Notes: a model not told the origin generated them from the sequence alone. A stretch of DNA of 64,000 nucleotides from CAYRHJ01 sp964424105 (GCA_964424105.1 CAYRHJ010000035.1:1-64000); one strand, 5' to 3'. Numbered from the stretch's first letter, positions 27,108-36,281 are shown. Translations and numbers: made by a program.

Positions 27108-27448
27108 GCCCGACGCGCTTCTTGTTCCGTTGCTGTGATGGTGAAGAACCGATCGAGCTTGGTGATTTCGAGTACACCACAAACGCGGACGCTGGGTGAC
27201 ATGAGAATCATTTTCCTCTTGTCTCGGTGTAAACGACGAAAAATATCGACCAGTGTGCCCACGCCGGAAGAGTCTATGTAATTCACGTCGGCCATGTCCA
27301 CAATCAGCTTGGAAGACGTCTGGGCGCAGACCTCCAGCAGGTCCTCGTGAAAGCCGGGCGATCGATGCAAATCGATTTCGCCGGTCAGGCGGACGATGGT
27401 TGAGTCGTCGACGTGGTCTACCTGTCTAATGACCCGGCTCATGGACAT
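27104..27448 (-). CDS. STAS-domain protein (anti-sigma antagonist / MlaB-like)
   Basis: A 114-residue STAS domain with TIVRLTGEIDLHRSPGFHEDL and the phosphoacceptor-type motif YIDSSGVGTLVDIFR. It is sandwiched between an RsbW-like kinase gene (overlap at its start) and mlaE (ATGA overlap at its end). It could be the anti-anti-sigma partner of the kinase, the MlaB subunit of the transporter, or both. A second ATG at 27442 forms an exact ATGA overlap with the kinase stop and may be the real start. Confidence 0.88.
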   Translation of the reverse strand: MSMSRVIRQVDHVDDSTIVRLTGEIDLHRSPGFHEDLLEVCAQTSSKLIVDMADVNYIDSSGVGTLVDIFRRLHRDKRKMILMSPSVRVCGVLEITKLDRFFTITATEQEARRA

Positions 27449-27912
27449 CTTTTTTTCACCATGATCAATTGTGTGCCGCCTCCGTTCAGCGGGGTATAGG
27501 TCACTTCATCCATCACGGTTTGGATAATGTGCACACCAAGTCCACCCGGACGTACATCTTCCAGCGATCGGCTTTTGATTCGAGATGGATCGACATGTCC
27601 ACCATAGTCCCGAATCGTGATCCGGATGGCCGGCATCTTGACAGCCTGATCCCTTTCAATGCAAATGTCGATAGGCTCGTCGCATGGGCCGCCGTAGCTA
27701 TGACGAATGACGTTGGTCAGCGCCTCGTCCACCGCCAGCATCACCGTGCCCACGTCGGGTTCGGGGAATCCCATGGCCTGGGCAACCTTTTCGACTTGTT
27801 CCCTAACCGCGGCCAATTCGGACGGATCGCACTTGATGGTAAGGGATATGGGATCCATCGTCGGAGGCGAGCTTTTCCTGGCGAATTCTTGATTACTCCT
27901 GTTGGCTGTCAT
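27439..27912 (-). CDS. RsbW-like serine kinase / anti-sigma factor (HATPase)
   Basis: A roughly 157-residue GHKL ATPase of the anti-sigma family. The N-box (VDEALTNVIRHSYGG), G1 (IRDYGGHVDPS) and G2 (RPGGLGVHIIQTVMD) are visible. Such kinases hold a sigma factor and phosphorylate a STAS antagonist, here presumably the neighbour. No sigma factor gene is nearby. The start is unsure: ATG codons at 27927, 27912 and 27858 are in frame. 27912 has AAGGA close by and overlaps the end of the upstream lipoprotein gene by 20 bases. Confidence 0.85.
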   Translation of the reverse strand: MTANRSNQEFARKSSPPTMDPISLTIKCDPSELAAVREQVEKVAQAMGFPEPDVGTVMLAVDEALTNVIRHSYGGPCDEPIDICIERDQAVKMPAIRITIRDYGGHVDPSRIKSRSLEDVRPGGLGVHIIQTVMDEVTYTPLNGGGTQLIMVKKRCP

Positions 27913-28300
27913 AGCGTCCTTGGTCATGGACGGTTTGGCACCGATTCGACACGAACTGTCGCCATCGCTTGACCGATTCAGCACGTTCTACAGCCGACGC
28001 CCCGGGTTGGTAATCGAAACGACGATCGGTCAGGTCTTGCAGTGCCAAAATGGCAGCGAACCGAACCGCTGGATCTTCGTCGTCCAATCGATCGACGAGC
28101 AGGGCAACGACCGAGGCATCACCGCGTTCAGCCATTAGACGGATCGCCGCGACACGTCGAGCCGGCTCCTGTGAACTCAGTTCACCGATTGGATCGTTTC
28201 TGGGCGCGACGCATCCGTTGGCCAGGACGATAATGATCAAGCCTTTCAACGACCGGGTACAACGCCGCTGTTGACGAGACCGTTCCGGAGACCGCATCAT
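27893..28300 (-). CDS. HEAT-repeat lipoprotein
   Basis: A 135-residue exported protein if it begins at the ATG at 28300: basic N-terminus (MMRSPERSRQQRRCTR), hydrophobic core and lipobox ending LANGC. The mature part holds HEAT-like helices (ARRVAAIRLMAERGDASVVALLVDRL, DEDPAVRFAAILALQDLT). It probably acts as a scaffold at the envelope. It is the first gene of the minus-strand run leading to the RsbW-like, STAS and Mla genes. Confidence 0.7.
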   Translation of the reverse strand: MMRSPERSRQQRRCTRSLKGLIIIVLANGCVAPRNDPIGELSSQEPARRVAAIRLMAERGDASVVALLVDRLDDEDPAVRFAAILALQDLTDRRFDYQPGASAVERAESVKRWRQFVSNRCQTVHDQGRYDSQQE

Positions 28301-28407
28301 CGCGCCAAACGGTCGCTGAGTATAGCGGAAGCGGGAAGATTGGTAAATCCGGGCAAACAGGTTCTGTTGGAAATCCATTCAGCTAACACCGGAGAGATTC
28401 CGAGATT

Positions 28408-29460
28408 ATGATGCGTAGCATTCCTGGCGCGCCAAAAGTATATTCGTGGCAGAACGTTATGTCGTCAATCGCTATGGATTCCAAGCACGCTTTTGAATGG
28501 CTCGACGGTAACCACGCGGATCGCCAAGCCGCTTTCGCTCTCATTCTTACCGGCAGCGCGCACCTTAACCCATCATCTCGACAGCAGTTGGAGACGTTTT
28601 GCGAATCCATCCAACAGCAGAAACTCGATGACGAATCGCTCGGAGTGGTCCGAATCGATCGTCAAATCGCGGCTGCGGGGGTCAACGTATTGGTGCCCGG
28701 TCGATCGGCCATGCTGTTCCTGGGTCACGACGAGAGGCGATCGGGCGACTCTCGCATTCAAGTCGCCCTGGTCAAGATGCTAGTGGATCGGGCTTGGACA
28801 CGCGGCGTCGTTTTGCTGCAAACACTTTTGGAACCGAACACTACGGATCAAGCCGTCGTTTTGGAGCGAGCGGGATTCAGTTTCCTGGCAGCATTGGCCT
28901 ACCTGAACTTGAATTTTGACGCGAACTTCTCCAAAACCTCCCCGTGCACCGACCTATCCTATGTTGTCTATTCCCATCATACGCATGCTGATTTCCTGTC
29001 CGTTATCAGCCAAACCTACGAACACAGTTTGGATTGCCCGCAGATTTGCGGCATTCGTCGAATCGAAGATGTTCTCCTGGGACACCGACATACAGGCCTG
29101 CACGATGATTCGCTGTGGTTGCTGGCTTGCAGGGATCATAGGCCAGTAGGGGTTTTGCTCTTATCCGGCCTGGTGGGACAAGCTCAACTTGAAGTGGTCT
29201 ACATGGGGGTGGTTCGTGAAATGCGAGGTCAGCGGGTGGGTGATGCGCTGATCGCGAAAGCGATCGACCTGGGACGTCAACGCGTCCGGCAGGGCCTCAC
29301 GCTGGCGGTTGATTGCGACAACACACCTGCACGGCAACTTTATGCGCGGTGGGGGTTTCGCGAAATGGCTCGACGACACGTCTGGATTCGGGTGCGGCGG
29401 GAGGGCCTCGACGCCGACCACTTGTCCACAACTTCTTCACATGTCGAATTCACTCTGTGA
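28408..29460 (+). CDS. GNAT-family N-acetyltransferase (tandem domain)
   Basis: A 350-residue protein with a clear C-terminal GNAT domain (VVYMGVVREMRGQRVGDALIAKAI is the acetyl-CoA loop; ARQLYARWGFREMARR the end motif). A degenerate N-terminal GNAT-like half (MLFLGHDERRSGDSRIQVALVKML) is also present. The substrate is unknown; this double-GNAT layout resembles MshD-type enzymes. It is divergent from the HEAT lipoprotein gene and precedes dnaA. Confidence 0.82.
   Translation: MMRSIPGAPKVYSWQNVMSSIAMDSKHAFEWLDGNHADRQAAFALILTGSAHLNPSSRQQLETFCESIQQQKLDDESLGVVRIDRQIAAAGVNVLVPGRSAMLFLGHDERRSGDSRIQVALVKMLVDRAWTRGVVLLQTLLEPNTTDQAVVLERAGFSFLAALAYLNLNFDANFSKTSPCTDLSYVVYSHHTHADFLSVISQTYEHSLDCPQICGIRRIEDVLLGHRHTGLHDDSLWLLACRDHRPVGVLLLSGLVGQAQLEVVYMGVVREMRGQRVGDALIAKAIDLGRQRVRQGLTLAVDCDNTPARQLYARWGFREMARRHVWIRVRREGLDADHLSTTSSHVEFTL
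29422..29430 (+). promoter_or_regulatory. Single DnaA-box-like site
   Basis: TTGTCCACA, one base off the TTATCCACA consensus and identical to the form used in high-GC bacteria. It lies at the end of the GNAT gene, about 240 bases before dnaA. No second box was seen in 29430-29667, so this fits autoregulation better than an origin. Confidence 0.4.
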
Positions 29461-29551
29461 TCGGTTGGTGTGTAAAAATTTTTTTGCGCGCTTAAGCTTC
29501 GTATCTGCGGAAGACAATGCGCCGGTGAAGAACTCCGCTTAGCAAATGTCA

Positions 29552-29579
29552 TTGACTGACCCGTGGCCGGGTGTTAGAT
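29552..29579 (+). promoter_or_regulatory. Putative dnaA promoter
   Basis: TTGACT (29552-29557), a 16-base spacer and TTAGAT (29574-29579), about 90 bases before the dnaA start. An AT-rich patch with eight T lies further upstream at about 29473-29485. Confidence 0.5.
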
Positions 29580-29667
29580 TTCGCTTATCGGCATTCGAAC
29601 GAAATTTCAGGAGTCGTACAAAGGGACGCAACTTCTGGTTTCCTAAATTCCTCGAAAACTTTATAAG

Positions 29668-31191
29668 ATGCAGCGCGAGTTTTTGATTGCTGCGAAGGAG
29701 CTTGCGGTGGAGGTGCGCGCACACGGTGAGGATGCATCAAATCGACTGGTTGAAAGAATCGCTGAAATCGTCGGGCCGCGGCGATTCAAAGTTTGGTTTA
29801 AGGGATCGACAAGCTTTGCCTTTGCCGACGGCTTTCTTAACGTGGGTGTGGCCAACACTTTCGTCGGCGGATGGATCGAGAGGCACTTCTCGGACGTGCT
29901 TCGTGATGTCGCAGCCGAGGTGACGGGCCGGGCGATCGATGTCTCATTTTCGATCGATCCCAATCTTTCAAAGAATGTGCGCAAGAAGCAGCCTGACACG
30001 CAGGCTGATTTCGCCTCCAATAATCCGGAGCGTGTCGCCCGAGCACAAAAGCGGATCGGTGCGCCGCCGCCGCTGCCGCTTCCCCGCGGGAGTTTTGACG
30101 ATTTTGTGGTTGGCGAATCCAATCGATTGGCGCATTCCATGGCCGTGTCGGTCGCGGCTCGTCCAGCCTCACAGTTCAACCCGCTGTTCGTTCATGGCGG
30201 GTGCGGCCTGGGCAAGACCCACCTGTTGCAGGCCATTTGCAATCGATTTCAGGAGGCGCACCCGCGGGGGACGTTTCGATATTTGTGCGGGGAGGATTTT
30301 ACAAACCAATATGTCTTCGCACTGAAAACGCGGGCGATCGAGTCCTTTCGGGAGCGCTATCGAGGCGCGGACCTTTTGATCATTGATGACGCCCATTTCT
30401 TCGCGAACAAGCGGGGGACGCAAACGGAGTTTCTACACACGTTTAACGCCGTTGACGCCGCGGGAAAACAGGTGGTCATGGCCTCCGACGCGCACCCCAA
30501 GATGATCAGCCATTTGTCGGAATCACTGATGACTCGATTCGTGTCCGGCATGGTGGTAAAAATTGACGCGCCGGATTTGGAACTTCGCCGCGAAGTGTTG
30601 CGCCGCCGTGCTCTTAAAATAGGTCATCAGATTCCCGAACCCGTCGTTGAATACATCGCTGAGGCCTGTCAATCGAACATCCGCGAGCTGGAAGGCGCCT
30701 TGCTCAATTTGGTGGCGCTGGCGGAATTCACGCGCTCTCCGATCAGCCTTTCGCTCGCGGCTCAAGGCCTCAAGGATTTGATCCGTCGAACGACGCGCAT
30801 CGTTCGGCTTTCCGATATCGAGACGGTTGTGGCGATTTATTTCGGGCTTTCAGCCGCCGATTTGCACACTTCACGTAAATCGCGAACCATCGCCCTGGCG
30901 CGGGGTGTGGCCATGTTTCTGGCTCGAAAGCTTACCGACATGAGCTTTCCGGAAATCGGCCGCTTCATGGGCAATAAAAATCATTCGACCGTTCTGCTGG
31001 CTTGCCGTCGCATCGGACAAGTGGTTCAAGAAGATGGAACCGTGCGGTGGATCACCGGTCGAGGCGAACACGAGAAGCGCGTGCGCGAGGTGTTCAGCGA
31101 GCTGGAAGAACAACTGGGGCAATCGAACCCGTCGTCGCGACGGACGCCGCTCTTAACCGCTGTAGAGCCAGATTCCAGGCAGCGTGAATAG
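29668..31191 (+). CDS. dnaA: Chromosomal replication initiator DnaA
   Basis: A 507-residue AAA+ initiator that binds DnaA boxes and opens the origin. Domain I occupies about 1-100 and domain III 140-370, with Walker A GGCGLGKTH (177-185) and Walker B LLIIDDAHFF. The C-terminal DNA-binding domain IV follows. The helix-turn-helix signature reads MGNKNHSTVLLA (434-445) where most DnaA proteins have GRDHTTV, so two of the usual base-contact positions differ; this may alter box preference. A C-terminal tail of about 45 residues extends beyond the usual end. The gene is not next to dnaN, recF or gyrB. Confidence 0.94.
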   Translation: MQREFLIAAKELAVEVRAHGEDASNRLVERIAEIVGPRRFKVWFKGSTSFAFADGFLNVGVANTFVGGWIERHFSDVLRDVAAEVTGRAIDVSFSIDPNLSKNVRKKQPDTQADFASNNPERVARAQKRIGAPPPLPLPRGSFDDFVVGESNRLAHSMAVSVAARPASQFNPLFVHGGCGLGKTHLLQAICNRFQEAHPRGTFRYLCGEDFTNQYVFALKTRAIESFRERYRGADLLIIDDAHFFANKRGTQTEFLHTFNAVDAAGKQVVMASDAHPKMISHLSESLMTRFVSGMVVKIDAPDLELRREVLRRRALKIGHQIPEPVVEYIAEACQSNIRELEGALLNLVALAEFTRSPISLSLAAQGLKDLIRRTTRIVRLSDIETVVAIYFGLSAADLHTSRKSRTIALARGVAMFLARKLTDMSFPEIGRFMGNKNHSTVLLACRRIGQVVQEDGTVRWITGRGEHEKRVREVFSELEEQLGQSNPSSRRTPLLTAVEPDSRQRE

Positions 31192-32853
31192 CTAACGGAC
31201 GTCTTGTGTCACGGTGGATCGACCCTGTGAAGTCATGGCGATGGCCGCCTGAATGGCCGCGTGACTCATCGGCAAATGTCGCCGCGGCAATGCGGCCTTG
31301 ATGCGCTCGCACTGTGTTTCCAGTCCTTCTCTCACCAGTGCTTGATAGGCCTGCACCGTCGTTCGATAATCGGCAAACGCCGGCGAGCGACGCAGTGCCG
31401 TCACGACGCCTTTGCCGCCTACCATACCCGCGATCCAGGCAGTAGCCGACAACACCGTCGTTCCCGATCCCGCGAAAAACAGCAGATCCGCCAGGAGGAG
31501 GGGGAGGCCGATCGCCAGCGCCGCCGCATCGCCTTGTCGCGAATGTTTTTGGACTTCGACCTTCCAGGCATCGATTTGCGTTCTGACCCGCCGCCCCCAG
31601 GCCGCCGCGTCAAACGGAGGAATCTCCCATGGGCAGCGATGCCGCAGGCCCTCGTCATCCCAGTATTCGTGCTCCGCGATCCACCGATCGATCACGTTGG
31701 CCATGGCGTGGAAGCGCTGTTCATAATTCTGACGCAGTGCGTCGGCCGACCGTGCCGCCTCCTTCTCGAAATCAATCGATGCCGCGCGGCTTGGCTGGCC
31801 CATCCAGCGAGCAATCACCTGCCGGGCACCGCGCAGGGTCGAATAAAGTGGCAGCATGCGCTGACCGATGCCCAACAGGCTCCGCTCTTCAGAAGTGAGC
31901 AAGTCTTCAGTGAGACGCGTGTCGTCGGCCACGTGGCGCAATCGATCGGATACCCCCCGCGACAGGTTCTCGAATTGACGAACGCGGTCCAGATTGGCCC
32001 GAAGCATTTCACTGCATCTTTGGCGAACGCAGGTATGAAGTAGGCCGATCCGATCTACGGAAATCGGCGGACATACCCACTTGATCAGGCGATCCCGAAT
32101 CTCGCCGTCGACGGGGCGGTAACCCGTGCCGGGCTTGAATGGACATTCCACCCAATCGGCCACACCCAATCGAGCCGCCAACTTGATCTGCTCTTGATGA
32201 CCACTCGGCTCCAGCTCGGGACTTATCTCCGTGCAATTAAAGACCAGGTTTATGGTGGGACCGAGCAATCTCGCCAGCGAAAGGGGTCGGCCCAGAACCG
32301 TCGCGTCGAACCATCGCTCTTCATCCAGCACGACGACGATGACATCCAACCAGGGCAGCAGATTGAGCGCGAGTCCGCCTTCGCTGGCCGATTGGGTGCT
32401 CGTGATGTCGGGCAAATCGACGATGACGGCGTGTTCCAATTCCGGGCATCGGTGGCAGATGATTTCTACACGATCCTTGCGTCCCGAAGTGGGTTCGGAG
32501 CGATCGACGGCCACCCTGTCCATCGACGTGAATATCAGGTTGTCGGGCACGTCGCCCAAGAACTTGTCCGCATGACGCTCGTGAACCGCTGCAATGGGTC
32601 CAACCGTCTCGTGTGCGTGGGCGGTGATTCGGCTGGCCTCGCGACCCAGGATCGTGTTAAACAGCGTACTCTTGCCGCATGACGCTCCGCCGAGAAAACC
32701 GCATACAAGGGGGAACTCCGGATGTGCTTCGCGAAACCGCAGCGCGGAACAGGCGTTCGCATCGACGTCTTCCCAGCGAAGCGAAACGGACCGCAGCGCG
32801 TCGAGAATGCCCGGGTCAGACAAGGTGGCCAATGGATTGGGTTGCTTCAACAT
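31192..32853 (-). CDS. Dynamin-like / P-loop GTPase, membrane associated
   Basis: A 553-residue protein with a P-loop (GGASCGKST, residues 55-63) and a G3-like DLPDITS, as in bacterial dynamin-like and YeeP/EngA-related GTPases. The usual NKxD is not evident: LVFNCTEIS occupies its place. A helical middle (280-410) and a late hydrophobic pair (about 470-510; LPLLLADLLFFAGSG, TAWIAGMVGG) suggest membrane contact. Its stop codon directly abuts the stop of dnaA with no base between. Function unknown; membrane remodelling or division is possible. Confidence 0.75.
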   Translation of the reverse strand: MLKQPNPLATLSDPGILDALRSVSLRWEDVDANACSALRFREAHPEFPLVCGFLGGASCGKSTLFNTILGREASRITAHAHETVGPIAAVHERHADKFLGDVPDNLIFTSMDRVAVDRSEPTSGRKDRVEIICHRCPELEHAVIVDLPDITSTQSASEGGLALNLLPWLDVIVVVLDEERWFDATVLGRPLSLARLLGPTINLVFNCTEISPELEPSGHQEQIKLAARLGVADWVECPFKPGTGYRPVDGEIRDRLIKWVCPPISVDRIGLLHTCVRQRCSEMLRANLDRVRQFENLSRGVSDRLRHVADDTRLTEDLLTSEERSLLGIGQRMLPLYSTLRGARQVIARWMGQPSRAASIDFEKEAARSADALRQNYEQRFHAMANVIDRWIAEHEYWDDEGLRHRCPWEIPPFDAAAWGRRVRTQIDAWKVEVQKHSRQGDAAALAIGLPLLLADLLFFAGSGTTVLSATAWIAGMVGGKGVVTALRRSPAFADYRTTVQAYQALVREGLETQCERIKAALPRRHLPMSHAAIQAAIAMTSQGRSTVTQDVR

Positions 32854-32923
32854 GATTCGCCGTCAAATCCGCTTCGGTCATCAAGCCTTCCGGCAGACAT
32901 CAAGCCGGGTCGGACGTATCGTC

Positions 32924-34195
32924 TTATCGGTCTCCAGCGTCTTGCTTCGACCGGACGGGGTGCGAGCGCGACGACAGTCGTCGATAATTCGAGGCATACA
33001 AGCCGGCAGAGACCAGGCCCAGGACAAAACTCGCGTACCACAAGGTGCGACCTCCGAAGTGCTCAAGCACCAGCCCCCCGGTCGTGGCTCCAATGGCCAG
33101 CGCCGCTGAAAAAGTCAACTGCATGACGCCCATGTACCGGGCACGCAATTCCACCGGCGCCAGGTCCGCAGCCACGGCGAATTTCACCGGCGCGTCCATC
33201 ATTTCACCACAGGTCCAGACGGCTACGGTCAGCCCAAACAGCCAAGGACTGGTGACGAAGCTCTTCAATCCGAACCCCAAACCCACCACGACCGCCGCAG
33301 CCACCAGCACCGCCGCCCGATCAAATCGCGACATCCAGGTCGTGAACGGGACCTGAAGGATGACAATCATGATGCCGTTGATGGCAATGATGCGCCCATA
33401 CGTGGCTGCGTCAATTCCAAGCTCGTTCAGATACAGCGGAAACGTCGTGAATGCCTGCTGAAACACGCAGGCCAAGCCGAGCGACGCCAAGCAAAACATC
33501 ACAAACGTGCCGTCCTTGGCGATGCGCGTGAGCGCCGTCAGCAATGGAATCTGCGTCGTATGGGTGCCTCGCGAACTCGGCAGCCCGGCTCGATCGGAAG
33601 GCTCCATCGGCCCAGCGGGTGACAAACGCGGCAACGATTCGCGGATGGTGAACAAGATGATCAAGCCATATGTCGCGGAGGTCGCGGCGTCTCCCCAGAA
33701 CAGCCAGCGATAGGAGAACTTCGCCAGCCATCCGCCCACGAACGGCGCGAAGCTGAAACCCAGGTTGATGGCGATGTACATCAGCCCGAACGCGTGCGGA
33801 CGGGTTTCAGGCTCGGAAACGTCGGCGATCATCGCAGACGCAGCCGGTCTGTACATGTCCATCACAAACGAAAACGCCAGCACCGCAAGAATGATCGACC
33901 AGCGATTCTCCAACCATGGAAAAAGCAGCAGAATCGTCGCGCCTCCGATCAAGCTGAAGACCATAACGGTTTTGCGCCCGATCCGGTCAGCCATGTGCCC
34001 GCCCACAATCGCCGCCCCCAATGACCCCACACCGAACGCGGACAGGGCGTACGTAGCAAACGATGCACCCAGCTTCAATTCGTTATTGAGATACAGGGCC
34101 AAGAAAATCAGCACGAATGATCCGGCGCGATTGATCATCGTTCCCAAGCACAGAATATGAATGGTTCGCGGAAGGCGGATGAATTGTTGAAGCAT
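32924..34195 (-). CDS. MFS transporter (DHA1-like drug exporter)
   Basis: A 423-residue inner-membrane protein with about twelve hydrophobic segments. The MFS motif A GGHMADRIGRKTVM lies between helices 2 and 3 and a charged loop (RESLPRLSPAGPMEPSD) separates the two halves. It probably exports small molecules with proton exchange; the substrate is unknown. It lies 70 bases downstream of the GTPase gene on the same strand. Confidence 0.9.
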   Translation of the reverse strand: MLQQFIRLPRTIHILCLGTMINRAGSFVLIFLALYLNNELKLGASFATYALSAFGVGSLGAAIVGGHMADRIGRKTVMVFSLIGGATILLLFPWLENRWSIILAVLAFSFVMDMYRPAASAMIADVSEPETRPHAFGLMYIAINLGFSFAPFVGGWLAKFSYRWLFWGDAATSATYGLIILFTIRESLPRLSPAGPMEPSDRAGLPSSRGTHTTQIPLLTALTRIAKDGTFVMFCLASLGLACVFQQAFTTFPLYLNELGIDAATYGRIIAINGIMIVILQVPFTTWMSRFDRAAVLVAAAVVVGLGFGLKSFVTSPWLFGLTVAVWTCGEMMDAPVKFAVAADLAPVELRARYMGVMQLTFSAALAIGATTGGLVLEHFGGRTLWYASFVLGLVSAGLYASNYRRLSSRSHPVRSKQDAGDR

Positions 34196-34337
34196 GAATC
34201 TTCCACGCCCCTCGTGGTTCGTACGACCGGAATCAGCCGGGGCGAAAGCCTACTCGAAGTGCAAATCGTTGGCGAATGGTGGGCGACCGACCTTCGGATT
34301 CTGGAAAGCGTCCTTGAAAGGTGTCGTCGAAAGAAGA

Positions 34338-34368
34338 GGGGGCACGGGTCGATCAAACCCATGCCCCC
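34338..34368 (-). terminator. Probable terminator after flagellin
   Basis: GGGGGCACGGGT pairs with ACCCATGCCCCC (one mismatch) around a 7-base loop. On the minus strand it lies 56 bases past the flagellin stop and is followed by TCTTCTTTC. Confidence 0.6.
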
Positions 34369-34423
34369 GACCACGAATCATATCCGGAAATCTTCCGGCT
34401 TAAAACATCGATTCAGAACGCAA

Positions 34424-35896
34424 CTATCCGCCCAGCAGCGACAAAACGTTCTGCTGTTGTGCGTTGGCAATCGCCAGAATACTCGTGCCGGCTTGGACGA
34501 GAATCTGTGCCCGCGTCAATTCCGTAGTTTCGGATGCGAAGTCGGTGTCGCGGATGACGGATTCGGACGAAGTCAAGTTTTCAACCGAGATTTGCAATTG
34601 GTTGATGTTTGGTTGTAGCTTGTTACGCTCGAACGCGCCCAGCCGTCCTCGCAATACCGCCACCTGCGTAATGACCTCGTCAACCACGTCCGATGCTTCG
34701 GAGAAGTTATTAGTGCGCAACGCCTTGGGCCCACCGCTCTTAAGCTCCGAAAGGAATCCCACCAATCGATTACCGAGCTTGTTGGCTTGCATGCTCTTGA
34801 CGCCGATGCTCTCTTGCTGGTTCACATTCACGCGTGGACCGAGCTGATAGAGTGACCCGCCGCTGGTGATGGCAAACGACGTGGTCCCCGCGCCGAAAGT
34901 CGTGTCCAACGTCACGTCGACGTCCAACAACGTGGACGTCAACGAAAGCTTCAGTCCATCGCCCACCGTGGAGGCTCCGTTGATGGTCCCCACCGCGTCA
35001 CGTCCGACCGTACGCCCCCCGCCCGTGGTGGGATTCACCACCACACCGTCCCGATCTTCCAGGAAGAACGCGGCGCTGTTGGCCAGGACCGTGACACTGA
35101 CAAAGTCGTCCGAACCGTAGCCACGACTCAGCAACACGACGCCCGACGCCGTTCCCGCCGGACCACCGGCTGTGTAGGCGTTGGCCGAGGCGATGATGCC
35201 CGTTGAATCAGACACCGCGTTGATTTGTTCCACGATCTGGTTGGTCGTGGTCGATGCGGGAAACGTGAGGCTGATGATTCCGTTGATTCCCTGCACGTCG
35301 ATGGTCACCGGTTGATTGCCGATGGCGCTGGCTTCGAAGTGCATTTCAGCCTGCAAAGCCGACTGCGACACGTTCACTTGCACTGGAATGAAGACCCGGT
35401 CGCCGAAATTCGCTTCCTGAACGCTGACGTCGGCCAGAATCGTCGTATTCACGCCGCTGGTAACGTAGTCCAGGCTCCCGTCCAGCAGTTTCCGCCCGGC
35501 AAACGTCGCGGTGTTGGCGATTCGAGTGATCGAATCGATGGCGGAATCAATCTGCAATTGATTCGCCTGAATTTCCTCGTCGGAGAACGCGCCCCGGTTC
35601 GCGGCTTCAACGACCAATCCCTGTATGTCATTCAGCAAGGCGGACACTTCATCAAGCCCCGATTCCGTCGTGGCGATCACGTTGATGGCTCGCTGTGAAT
35701 TGTTGATGGCTTGACCGACGGCGGAAATTTCCGACCGCAGCCTCTCCGACACGATCAAGCCCGCGGGGTCATCCGCACCGCGGTTGATCTTCAAACCGCT
35801 GGACAACCTCTCCAGCGAAACGGAAAGTGACCGCTGATTGCGGCCCAACTGAAACCCCGCGGTTACGGCGGGAATGTTTGAATTGATTCGTCCCAT
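34424..35896 (-). CDS. Flagellin (filament protein)
   Basis: A 490-residue flagellin. The conserved N-terminal D0/D1 helices (LSVSLERLSSGLKINRGADD, PAGLIVSERLRSEI) and C-terminal helices (SVIRDTDFASETTELTRAQI, NAQQQNVLSLLGG) flank a variable, surface-exposed middle. The start at 35896 follows AGGGAGGATTG, which contains the GGA motif that CsrA binds. csrA and fliW lie upstream in the same transcription direction, matching FliW-CsrA-flagellin feedback known from Bacillus and Campylobacter; regulation here is inferred. It is the last gene of the flagellar run, before the hairpin at 34338. Confidence 0.95.
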   Translation of the reverse strand: MGRINSNIPAVTAGFQLGRNQRSLSVSLERLSSGLKINRGADDPAGLIVSERLRSEISAVGQAINNSQRAINVIATTESGLDEVSALLNDIQGLVVEAANRGAFSDEEIQANQLQIDSAIDSITRIANTATFAGRKLLDGSLDYVTSGVNTTILADVSVQEANFGDRVFIPVQVNVSQSALQAEMHFEASAIGNQPVTIDVQGINGIISLTFPASTTTNQIVEQINAVSDSTGIIASANAYTAGGPAGTASGVVLLSRGYGSDDFVSVTVLANSAAFFLEDRDGVVVNPTTGGGRTVGRDAVGTINGASTVGDGLKLSLTSTLLDVDVTLDTTFGAGTTSFAITSGGSLYQLGPRVNVNQQESIGVKSMQANKLGNRLVGFLSELKSGGPKALRTNNFSEASDVVDEVITQVAVLRGRLGAFERNKLQPNINQLQISVENLTSSESVIRDTDFASETTELTRAQILVQAGTSILAIANAQQQNVLSLLGG

Positions 35897-36029
35897 GGTC
35901 AATCCTCCCTGACTTTGGCGTGCGGCTCCGGCATCAGCCTGTGCTGCGAAGCCGCCCCGCTTTTTTCCGACGGCCCCCACGGCGCCGGCAAGTCATCGCC
36001 ATCCGTGCGATGACTTGTGAATCGAGCGT

Positions 36030-36281
36030 CTATTCGGTACGACGCGGTGTCGATCCCGATGACTGATTGTCCGGTGGCTTGGCGATGTCTTCCGGCTTCA
36101 TGCCGGCCGCCGCCAGGTTTTCACGCTTGATGGCCTCATAAACCTCTTTGCGATGAACGGGCACCGAGTGCGGCGCCGAAATGCCCAGCCGGACCTTGTC
36201 TCCTCGTATGTCAACGACGGTGATTTCAATTTCATCACCGATCATGATCGTCTCATCTCGCTGCCTGGATAGCACCAACAT
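36030..36281 (-). CDS. csrA: Carbon storage regulator CsrA
   Basis: An 83-residue RNA-binding translational repressor. The core MLVLSRQRDETIMIGDEIEI and GDKVRLGISAP matches the family, including the Arg of the RNA-binding face. A Pro/Ser-rich tail of about 25 residues extends beyond the usual 60-residue length. GGAAGGAG precedes the ATG at 36281. The position between fliW and flagellin suggests it controls flagellin translation. Confidence 0.95.
   Translation of the reverse strand: MLVLSRQRDETIMIGDEIEITVVDIRGDKVRLGISAPHSVPVHRKEVYEAIKRENLAAAGMKPEDIAKPPDNQSSGSTPRRTE

Noticed and set aside
29420..29667. Replication origin upstream of dnaA
   Set aside because: Only one DnaA-box-like site and a small AT-rich patch; the composition bias argues against an origin here.
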